From contig DAIOSQ010000032.1 in the NCBI GenBank assembly GCA_036752465.1, positions 1 to 18,136 of the forward strand: a stretch of DNA of 18,136 nt, written 5' to 3'. The number at the start of each line of letters is the position of its first letter. Within the stretch, counting starts at the first letter, position 1. A program made the translations under genes and the position numbers. Under the pieces are notes generated by a model. It worked only from the letters and a program-made list of their open reading frames with translations. It ran no database searches and was not told the DNA's origin. Below are positions 1 to 5,916 of the stretch, piece after piece. The stretch is from DAIOSQ01 sp036752465. GTDB taxonomy: Bacteria > Pseudomonadota > Gammaproteobacteria > Legionellales > Legionellaceae.

Positions 1-35
1 CGGTGTTTTGGGGTGCTAAGACTGGCAAGTTTCAT
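1..35 (-). CDS. Start of a probable fumarylacetoacetate hydrolase-family gene (partial, runs off the window)
   Basis: Only the first 11 codons are present, reading MKLASLSTPKH, with the next codon beginning CG (an Arg if it follows the family pattern). The ATG overlaps the hpd stop codon as ATGA. A GAGGAG Shine-Dalgarno at 40-45 lies 4 bases upstream, inside the end of hpd. Many fumarylacetoacetate hydrolase-family proteins begin with MKLA(S/T)L followed soon by RDG. FAH is a late step of tyrosine catabolism, so it belongs beside HPPD. What is seen is the start, the coupling and the ribosome site. The family call rests on a very short N-terminus plus context and is tentative. It could be another enzyme of the same pathway. 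Confidence 0.55.
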   Translation of the reverse strand, partial: MKLASLSTPKH

Positions 36-1081
36 AGGGCTCCTCGTAGTATTTGGTCACGTTCCATGGCTTCAAATAATGCTTGGAAGTTGCCTTCACC
101 AAACCCTTCGTTACCGTGGCGCTCAATGATTTCAAAAAATACCGGTCCGAATACGTTTTTAGTAAAAATTTGTAACAGTAGGCCACCAGCAGCGGTTGGC
201 GCGCCGTCAATCAAAATCTTTTCTTGTTGCAGTTGTGCTAAATCTTCTTGATGCCAAGGTAACCGATCATTGACCATGGTATAATAACTATCGGGCACAT
301 CTAAAAACTGTTGTCCTTGCAAGCGTAATTGGCGCACTGTTTGGCAGATATTGTCAGTTGTGAGGGCGATATGCTGGATGCCTTCACCACGATAATCGCG
401 CAAAAACTCTTCGATCTGTGATTTGTCATCTTGAGATTCATTCAATGGGATTTTAATTTTACCACAAGGACTAGATAAGGCACGGCTTAGCAGACCTGTA
501 ACTTGCCCTTTGATGTCAAAATAACGAATCTCATGAAAATTGAAAATGTTTGCATAAAACTGGGCCCATTTGGTCATATGACCACGATGCACATTGTGGG
601 TCAAATGATCAATATTTTTTAGCCCAGTGGTTGATTCCAAGTGAGTTGGCGTAGTGATTTCCTGCCACTCGTCGCGAAATGGCTGATGTTGGTGATCAGT
701 AAAATAAATCACGCTGCCGCCAATGCCTTCGATCGCCGGTAAGCCATGATGGACATGGTTGTTATCGATAAAGGGGGTGGCGCCATGTTGAATAGCCATC
801 TGAAAAGCTTGCGCTGCGTCGTGTACCTGAAACCCCATTGCACATGCGCCAGCGCCATGCTGCTTGCGATGTCGCTGCGCCTGGCAGTGTTCGGCATCGT
901 TGATGATGAATTGAATATCACCCTGTTGATAGCGGAAAACGGATTGTTGAGAGTGTTTAGCCGTTAACTGGAAACCCATTTGTTGAAACTGTGTTTGTAA
1001 AAGCTCAATAGGACCAGAAAATTCTAGAAATGCAAAGCCATCGAGTCCGCAGGGATTGTCTGTTACATGCTTGCTTATCAT
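32..1081 (-). CDS. hpd: 4-hydroxyphenylpyruvate dioxygenase
   Basis: Fe(II)-dependent cytosolic enzyme converting 4-hydroxyphenylpyruvate to homogentisate, the second step of tyrosine degradation. The 349 residues match the family's usual length of about 350-360. Two vicinal-oxygen-chelate halves are visible: a degenerate N-terminal half (about 10-140) and a catalytic C-terminal half (about 153-340). The three iron ligands are present: H159 in IDHLTHNV, H237 in GIQHIAL and E317 in PVFFEII. The C-terminal helix region GFGEGNFQALFEAMERDQ (327-343) is typical of the family. The ATG is supported by AAAGGAG at 1089-1095, 7 bases upstream, and by a promoter just beyond. The stop overlaps the next gene's start. 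In Legionella the homologous protein is known as legiolysin and is linked to brown pigment and haemolysis; whether that applies here is inference. Confidence 0.96.
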   Translation of the reverse strand: MISKHVTDNPCGLDGFAFLEFSGPIELLQTQFQQMGFQLTAKHSQQSVFRYQQGDIQFIINDAEHCQAQRHRKQHGAGACAMGFQVHDAAQAFQMAIQHGATPFIDNNHVHHGLPAIEGIGGSVIYFTDHQHQPFRDEWQEITTPTHLESTTGLKNIDHLTHNVHRGHMTKWAQFYANIFNFHEIRYFDIKGQVTGLLSRALSSPCGKIKIPLNESQDDKSQIEEFLRDYRGEGIQHIALTTDNICQTVRQLRLQGQQFLDVPDSYYTMVNDRLPWHQEDLAQLQQEKILIDGAPTAAGGLLLQIFTKNVFGPVFFEIIERHGNEGFGEGNFQALFEAMERDQILRGAL

Positions 1082-1088
1082 ACCGCAT

Positions 1089-1095
1089 CTCCTTT
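1089..1095 (-). promoter_or_regulatory. Strong Shine-Dalgarno site of hpd
   Basis: On the minus strand this reads AAAGGAG, 7 bases before the hpd ATG. It fixes the start at 1081. Confidence 0.85.
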
Positions 1096-1107
1096 AGGTA
1101 TTTGCGC

Positions 1108-1136
1108 ATAATGGGTTATCACAACCGAAGCGTCAA
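1108..1136 (-). promoter_or_regulatory. sigma70-type promoter of hpd
   Basis: On the minus strand TTGACG (-35, 1131-1136, 5 of 6 matches) is followed after exactly 17 bases by CATTAT (-10, 1108-1113, 4 of 6). The predicted transcript start near 1101 gives a leader of about 20 bases that contains the AAAGGAG ribosome site. This suggests hpd is transcribed separately from the dehydrogenase/methyltransferase pair upstream, although read-through is possible because I see no terminator in the 78-base gap. Confidence 0.7.
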
Positions 1137-1159
1137 CGGTAAGCTCGGAGCGGTTAACT

Positions 1160-1819
1160 TCATTCGCGGCGTTGAATTAAAAATAGCCCGTCACCTATTG
1201 GCAGCAAGCTGGTAAACACACGATTGTCGTATTTAAGGGCATTATTCAGTTTTCTTATTTCGCGGGTTTGTGCATTTTCAATGCTCGGATCGATCACTTT
1301 TCCTTCCCATAAAATGTTGTCAATCGCAATCAAACCATGCGTGCTGATGAGTTCTAAGGCCAGTTCATAATAGTTTATGTAATTGGTTTTGTCGGCATCA
1401 ATAAAAATCAAATCAAATGCACCGGCGAGACCATCAGCCAACAATTGTTGCATGCTGACCAGTGCGGGCGCCATCCGTAAATCGATTTTGTCAGATACAG
1501 CAGCTTTTTCCCAGTAAGAGCGCGCGTTTTCGGTCCACTCATGATTGATATCACAGGTGATGAGCTGACCATCTGCCGGCAAGGCCAGCGCCATCGCCAA
1601 CGCGCTATACCCGGCAAAAGTACCCAGCTCAAGAACGCGTTTGGCTTTGAGTAAGCGCACCAGCATTTGCATAAACTGTGCTTGTTCAGGGCTAATTTGC
1701 ATCGCGGCGAGTTTCATGCCTAGGGTGGCGTGACGCAATTCGGTGAGCACTGGGTGCTCGTGCAATGCAATGTCTTGCATATATTCATACAGTGCAGGGG
1801 TGAGGTTGAGTTGTTTCAT
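1160..1819 (-). CDS. Class I SAM-dependent O-methyltransferase (caffeoyl-CoA OMT-like)
   Basis: A 219-residue soluble methyltransferase of the metal-dependent O-methyltransferase family 3 (catechol or caffeoyl-CoA type). It transfers methyl from S-adenosylmethionine, probably to a catechol-like hydroxyl. The SAM-binding loop VLELGTFAGYSALA spans residues 62-75 and an acidic residue ends the next strand (D90 in TCDI). The metal and substrate site is shown by FIDADKTNYINYYE (139-152) and IDNILWEGKV (166-175), whose D141, D167 and N168 match the family's metal ligands. Its ATG overlaps the preceding dehydrogenase stop as ATGA, with GAGGA about 9 bases upstream, so the two are translationally coupled. 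The substrate cannot be told from sequence; proximity to tyrosine catabolism is suggestive only. Confidence 0.9.
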   Translation of the reverse strand: MKQLNLTPALYEYMQDIALHEHPVLTELRHATLGMKLAAMQISPEQAQFMQMLVRLLKAKRVLELGTFAGYSALAMALALPADGQLITCDINHEWTENARSYWEKAAVSDKIDLRMAPALVSMQQLLADGLAGAFDLIFIDADKTNYINYYELALELISTHGLIAIDNILWEGKVIDPSIENAQTREIRKLNNALKYDNRVFTSLLPIGDGLFLIQRRE

Positions 1820-2892
1820 CCAATTTTTTCCTCGGCGAGGATGTCAGCTATGGTGCTGGTAGGCAAATTTTCTTGCACAGATCTTTCATAAATAGTCAGC
1901 AAAGTGGCGTGAATGCAGTTTATTTTTGCATCAATTTCTGCTGAGGAATGTTCATAATATTTGCCGGCGGCGAAAATGACCCCACCGGCATTGATGACAT
2001 AATCAGGCGCATAAAGAATCCCGCGCTCATGCAGTTGCAAGCCATGATAGCGATGTGCCAGTTGGTTATTGGCAGCTCCAGCAATTATCGAAGTTTGCAA
2101 TTCGCCAATGGTTTGGTCATTGATAACCGCGCCAAGCGCGGAGGGCACAAAGACATCGCAAGGTATTTTGTGGATATCTTGATGACTGACCACTTGCGCC
2201 TGGGTTTGCGTTGCAACCAGATGGGCCTTATCTGGGCAAATATCTGCCACGGTTAATTTTGCACCCATTTGGTGTACATGTTGTGCCAGCAGATGGCCAA
2301 CATGGCCAAGACCTTGAATGGCTATGTGAATGCCGACCAGCGATGGTTTACCCAGTTTAAAGGCTACCGATGCTTCGATACCGCGCAACACGCCTGTTGC
2401 AGTGGCGGGTGATGGATCGCCTTCATGCGTCGATGAGCTGGCAACATAAGGTGTTTGTTGACGAATAATGTCCATATCATCTAAATCTGTCCCGCTATCA
2501 AGTGCGGTGATATAGCGGCCATTCAGTTCATGCACAAACTTGCCAAAGGCTTGCATGTATGCCGCTCTGTCAAAACTGGTTGGCGGGTACAAAATTACAG
2601 ATTTTCCGCCACCCAATGGCAAATGGGCGAGCGCAGACTTATAGCTCATACCGCGCGCCAAACGCATGGCGTCCAAACAGGCTTGCGTTGCGTTGGCGTA
2701 AGCAATAAAGCGGCAGCCACCCAAAGCTGGACCTAACTTGGTGTTATGAATGGCAATAATGGCTTGCATACCGGTGGCTGGATCGACTTTGTAATGGAGC
2801 TCGCCAAAGCCATGTTGCTTAGCATATTCGAAGATGTCATCGCCAGCGTATGGCTGGCCCTGCTGCGGCAATGTGTTTATACTGATTGGCAT
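1816..2892 (-). CDS. Leucine dehydrogenase-like amino-acid dehydrogenase (ELFV family)
   Basis: NAD-dependent oxidative deaminase of the Glu/Leu/Phe/Val dehydrogenase family, 358 residues from the chosen start. Family features in order: GPALGGCRF (54-62), ARGMSYKSA (79-87) with K85, PLGGGKSVI (92-100) with K97, SGTDLDDMDII (133-143), the Rossmann nucleotide loop QGLGHVG (193-199), GAANNQL (272-278) and DYVINAGGV (297-305). The two lysines and the acidic segment are the expected catalytic and substrate residues. The length is close to leucine dehydrogenases (about 360). A longer reading to 3000 exists but runs across the promoter and into the divergent gene, so the ATG at 2892 is preferred even though no good Shine-Dalgarno precedes it. 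Leucine, valine or phenylalanine could be the true substrate. Confidence 0.88.
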   Translation of the reverse strand: MPISINTLPQQGQPYAGDDIFEYAKQHGFGELHYKVDPATGMQAIIAIHNTKLGPALGGCRFIAYANATQACLDAMRLARGMSYKSALAHLPLGGGKSVILYPPTSFDRAAYMQAFGKFVHELNGRYITALDSGTDLDDMDIIRQQTPYVASSSTHEGDPSPATATGVLRGIEASVAFKLGKPSLVGIHIAIQGLGHVGHLLAQHVHQMGAKLTVADICPDKAHLVATQTQAQVVSHQDIHKIPCDVFVPSALGAVINDQTIGELQTSIIAGAANNQLAHRYHGLQLHERGILYAPDYVINAGGVIFAAGKYYEHSSAEIDAKINCIHATLLTIYERSVQENLPTSTIADILAEEKIG

Positions 2893-2931
2893 GATATTAG
2901 ACTGTACTGTGTAGAATATTTGGTGTTTTAT

Positions 2932-2960
2932 GTTATAGTCTGATTTGGTGATAAAATCAA
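2932..2960 (-). promoter_or_regulatory. sigma70-type promoter of the dehydrogenase/methyltransferase operon
   Basis: On the minus strand TTGATT (2955-2960) and TATAAC (2932-2937, 5 of 6 matches) are separated by exactly 17 bases. The predicted start near 2925 gives a leader of about 32 bases before the ATG at 2892. It overlaps the extended -10 of the divergent phosphodiesterase gene. Confidence 0.75.
2949..2957 (+). promoter_or_regulatory. Extended -10 promoter element of the phosphodiesterase gene
   Basis: TGATAAAAT is a TGn extended -10 followed by TAAAAT (5 of 6 matches to TATAAT), about 24 bases before the ATG at 2981. No good -35 is visible, as expected for extended -10 promoters. It lies inside the core promoter of the divergent operon. 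Confidence 0.5.
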
Positions 2961-2980
2961 CGTGCAGACGCGAGCTTACC

Positions 2981-3706
2981 ATGTACCTGCAGCAATCCAT
3001 TATTGCCCACCGGGGTGCAAGCGCACATGCGCCGGAAAATACTATGGCAGCTTTTGAGTTGGCTCATCGTATGCGCTGTGGCATGATTGAATGTGATGTG
3101 ATGCTGAGCGCAGATGGCATACCGTTTATCTTTCATGACGAATCTTTGGACAGAACGACCAATGGTACAGGCTATGTGCACACCAGCCTATCGGATTTTT
3201 TACGGCAACTGGATGCCGGTGCCTGGTTTTCGAAGCACTATCAAGGGCAAAAAATCGTTACCCTAGATGAAGTTTTACAGTGGTTAGTCAAAACCGGTAT
3301 GCAGGCGAATATTGAAATAAAACCGCACAAACAAAATGTAGAGCGCACCACCATTACGGTATTAGAACGCATTGCCTCGTTCTGGCCGGCAGATCGGCCG
3401 TACCCTTTGATTTCAAGTTTTGATCTCGATGTCATCAGGATTTGTCAGCAGCGGGCTGCTCAATTCCCCAGAGCACTGTTGTTGCATCGTTGGAATCGAG
3501 ATTGGCTGAGATTAGCGCGCGAGCTTGCATGTTTTAGCATACATCTTAACCGGTTTATCGTCAGCAGAAGCAGGATTGAAGCCATCAAAGCGCATGGGTA
3601 CCACGTACTGGTGTATACCATCAATCACAAGTGGTTGGCTAATAAGCTCTTTGCCTGGGGCGTGGACGGAATATTTAGTGATAATTTACTGGAAAAAAGT
3701 ATGTAA
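2981..3706 (+). CDS. ugpQ: Glycerophosphodiester phosphodiesterase (UgpQ-like, cytosolic)
   Basis: Hydrolyses glycerophosphodiesters from phospholipid turnover to glycerol-3-phosphate and an alcohol. The 241 residues form a single GDPD TIM-barrel domain, close to E. coli UgpQ (247). Motifs: IAHRGAS (8-14) with H10 and R11, PENT (18-21) with metal ligand E19, IECDVMLSADG (36-46) with E37 and D39, FHDESLDRTTNG (51-62) with catalytic H52, and IEIKP (111-115). The absence of a signal peptide points to the cytosol. A longer frame begins at 2945, but MYLQQSIIAHRG matches the family start, and the upstream ATG would lie ahead of the predicted transcript start. It is divergent from the dehydrogenase operon. 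No Ugp transporter genes are nearby, so the gene symbol refers to domain similarity. Confidence 0.9.
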   Translation: MYLQQSIIAHRGASAHAPENTMAAFELAHRMRCGMIECDVMLSADGIPFIFHDESLDRTTNGTGYVHTSLSDFLRQLDAGAWFSKHYQGQKIVTLDEVLQWLVKTGMQANIEIKPHKQNVERTTITVLERIASFWPADRPYPLISSFDLDVIRICQQRAAQFPRALLLHRWNRDWLRLARELACFSIHLNRFIVSRSRIEAIKAHGYHVLVYTINHKWLANKLFAWGVDGIFSDNLLEKSM

Positions 3707-3893
3707 AAAAACAGAAGGTGCATTATACTCCGAGGTATATGACATACCAGCTATGAAACTATTCAGTACCTAACAAGCAAACGTCCAATTTGACGCATCT
3801 TCAATTAAAATGCTGCGCTCAAGCTTGCTGTTGCTCTGAGTAGAAAAAGTGACGTCAATAGTTATCCCAGCGATTATATAAGTGAGGTGTTTT
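3707..3893. other. 187-base intergenic gap without a recognised gene
   Basis: This gap separates the phosphodiesterase from the antiporter gene. It contains a short inverted repeat (TATAC/GTATA at 3724-3739) and an isolated TTGACG (3790-3795) with no matching -10 at a usable distance. There is no convincing terminator. The antiporter's promoter should lie here, but I cannot point to it with confidence. Confidence 0.5.
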
Positions 3894-5066
3894 GTGCATG
3901 ATGGGACTGTTTTTAATACTATTTTTTTGATTTTTGTGGGCGCTGCCTTTATCTCCACGCTGGTTTTATACACCAGACAGTCATTGTTAGTGGCTTACAT
4001 CATTTTGGGTATTATACTGGGTCCATACTGCTTGAAATTGATACCTGATTTAACGGCTGTGCGCCAGGTTGGAGACATTGGTATTGTGTTTTTGTTGTTC
4101 TTGATCGGTTTGCATCTCCAACCACAAAATTTGGTGCATATGCTCAAAGAGGTCACCTGGATTGCCTTGTTTAGTTCGGTGGCGTTTGCTGCCATTTCAT
4201 ATCTGATTGGCAGATGGTTCGGTCTAACCAATACCGAATCATGGGTCTTGGGTGCAGCTATGATGTTCTCTAGCACCATCATCGGACTTAAACTGCTACC
4301 AACCACGATATTACATCATCAGCACACGGGTGAATTGATGATAAGTGTGCTTTTGATGCAAGATTTGATAGCGATTGTGGTGCTAATTCTTATCAACGGT
4401 GCATCCAGCACCAGTGGGTTTTCATGGCACGACATCTTGATGGTTGGCGTGGCTTTGCCTGCTTTGATTTTATTTGCTTTTTTGTTTGAACGGTATATTT
4501 TGGTTAAGTTATTGGCAAAATTTGATAGAACACAAGAATACGTCTTTTTGCTTTCAATAGGGTGGTGCTTAGGCCTATCTTTTTTGGCACAAAAACTCGG
4601 GTTGTCAGAAGATATTGGTGCTTTTGTGGCTGGTGTGGCCCTGGCCGCCAGTCCAATATCTCTATTCATTGCTGAGAGTCTCAAACCTTTGCGCGATTTT
4701 TTTCTGGTGATGTTTTTCTTTGCCGTTGGCGCGACATTTAATTTTGATTATCTTGCTCAAGTGATTATACCCGCCTGTATTTTGTCCTTGCTTATTTTGA
4801 TATTTAAGCCTTTATGCTTCCATTTATTGCTGTTGAAGGCTGGCGAAAAAAAATCAGTATCCAAGGAAGTGAGCGTTCGGTTAGGTCAAGCAAGTGAATT
4901 TTCTTTGTTGGTTGCCAGTATTGCATGGGGCACGCAGTTGATCTCTGATGTGGCTTCAAATTTGATACAAGCCACTACGATACTCACGTTTATTGTGTCA
5001 TCATACGTTGTGGTATTAAAGTACCCCACACCCATGTCTTTGTCAGAAAAAATGAGAAGGGATTAG
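3894..5066 (+). CDS. Cation/proton antiporter, CPA2 (KefB/NapA-like) membrane domain only
   Basis: Inner-membrane exchanger of monovalent cations (K+ or Na+) for protons. Almost the whole 390 residues are hydrophobic, consistent with about a dozen membrane segments of a Na_H_Exchanger domain. CPA2 signatures are present: LGIILGPYCLKLI (38-50), VFLLFLIGLHLQP (65-77), FSSTIIGLKLLP (125-136), LLMQDLIAI (153-161) with a membrane-buried D157, EDIGAFVAGVALAASP (239-254) and FFAVGATFNF (275-284). KefB and KefC (about 600 residues) carry a C-terminal RCK/TrkA-N domain; it is absent here, and the protein ends soon after the last membrane helix. I chose the GTG at 3894 because TGAGGT (3883-3888) lies just upstream; a GTG at 3882 is also in frame. 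The ion specificity is unknown. Confidence 0.85.
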   Translation: MHDGTVFNTIFLIFVGAAFISTLVLYTRQSLLVAYIILGIILGPYCLKLIPDLTAVRQVGDIGIVFLLFLIGLHLQPQNLVHMLKEVTWIALFSSVAFAAISYLIGRWFGLTNTESWVLGAAMMFSSTIIGLKLLPTTILHHQHTGELMISVLLMQDLIAIVVLILINGASSTSGFSWHDILMVGVALPALILFAFLFERYILVKLLAKFDRTQEYVFLLSIGWCLGLSFLAQKLGLSEDIGAFVAGVALAASPISLFIAESLKPLRDFFLVMFFFAVGATFNFDYLAQVIIPACILSLLILIFKPLCFHLLLLKAGEKKSVSKEVSVRLGQASEFSLLVASIAWGTQLISDVASNLIQATTILTFIVSSYVVVLKYPTPMSLSEKMRRD

Positions 5067-5099
5067 CAGGGCTGTGGACTATTACTCAAAGGAGTCTTC

Positions 5100-5852
5100 A
5101 TGAAGCTACTGATCGTACTAATGTGCCTACTCAGTGAAAGGTATTTACAGCATCAGCTTGCCAATAAACGCTTTACATGGTTTGTCGCCTATGGACAGAT
5201 GCTCGAAAAACACCTGTCTCCCTATCACTGGCTAAGATTTTCTTGGGTGATGTTGAGTTTGCTGCTATTACCCATGGTCCTTGTGGTTGCGCTCATACTA
5301 CACTTTTGCACACATCTCCTCTACGGCAGTATCCTATATGTGCTGAGTCTGCTGATATTTTATATGTGTTTGGGCCCACAGAATGCATTTTATCCAAAAC
5401 GACAAACAGCTATGCAAGATAACAACCCTACCGAGGTAAGTTGTTATTTGGCAGACGTCAACGGGTCGTTATTCGCAGTGGTGTTTTGGTATTTTCTGCT
5501 AGGCCCCCTTGGCGTAGTAGTGTATCGGATGATCTCAATGGCACGTGAGCTGCCTATTGCTAAGCCAGCGGCAGTTATCCTCACGAATTTGCTAGATTGG
5601 CTGCCTGCTCGCGTAACGGCTTTGCTGTATTTGTTGGTAGGGAATTTTAAGGATGGTTATGTTCAGTATTCGCAAGCCTTTTTTTCGGCCCCGTCCAATA
5701 ATAGGTCATTTTTGAGCAAGTGTGGCAGTTGTGCTATGGGTACGGTTGCTGACGACCATGCGTTGTTGCCAGAGGCAGAACGTTTGGTGGCGCATGGCGT
5801 TATTTTGTTGTTGGTGTGCTTGGCTTTGCTGACGTTAGTTGCTTTGATTTAG
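5100..5852 (+). CDS. ampE: AmpE-like integral membrane protein
   Basis: Inner-membrane protein of the AmpE/CobD-like family, in E. coli encoded with ampD (cell-wall recycling and beta-lactamase induction); its molecular role is poorly known. The 250 residues are somewhat shorter than E. coli AmpE (284). Hydrophobic segments lie at about 48-69, 73-92, 124-143 and 232-250. The family signatures FWYFLLGPLGVVVYR (129-143) and LDWLPARVTALLYLLVGNF (165-183) are clear. The ATG has AAAGGAG at 5088-5094, 5 bases upstream. It lies 33 bases after the antiporter gene and 64 before aceE. E. coli also has ampDE near the PDH genes, but no ampD is adjacent here. A direct link to beta-lactams should not be assumed. 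Confidence 0.85.
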   Translation: MKLLIVLMCLLSERYLQHQLANKRFTWFVAYGQMLEKHLSPYHWLRFSWVMLSLLLLPMVLVVALILHFCTHLLYGSILYVLSLLIFYMCLGPQNAFYPKRQTAMQDNNPTEVSCYLADVNGSLFAVVFWYFLLGPLGVVVYRMISMARELPIAKPAAVILTNLLDWLPARVTALLYLLVGNFKDGYVQYSQAFFSAPSNNRSFLSKCGSCAMGTVADDHALLPEAERLVAHGVILLLVCLALLTLVALI

Positions 5853-5853
5853 G

Positions 5854-5867
5854 GCCTGTTGACAGGC
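5854..5867. promoter_or_regulatory. Perfect short palindrome upstream of the PDH genes
   Basis: GCCTGTTGACAGGC has 6-base arms GCCTGT/ACAGGC around a 2-base centre, starting 2 bases after the ampE stop. It contains a perfect -35 hexamer TTGACA (5859-5864), but no -10 lies 16-18 bases downstream. No T-run follows it on either side, so it is not an ordinary intrinsic terminator. It could be a repressor site or an mRNA hairpin. It does not resemble the E. coli PdhR site. Confidence 0.35.
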
Positions 5868-5916
5868 TCGTGCGCCAAGAAGTTGCGAAATAGATATGAT
5901 TACAGAGGATTAGCAT

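Noticed and set aside
2893..3000. In-frame 36-residue N-terminal extension of the dehydrogenase
   Set aside because: It covers both promoters and the start of the divergent phosphodiesterase gene and has no family similarity; the ATG at 2892 fits the family start.
3898..3930. ATG at 3898 as the antiporter start
   Set aside because: It is out of frame with the antiporter and stops after ten codons; the GTG at 3894 is in frame with a ribosome site.
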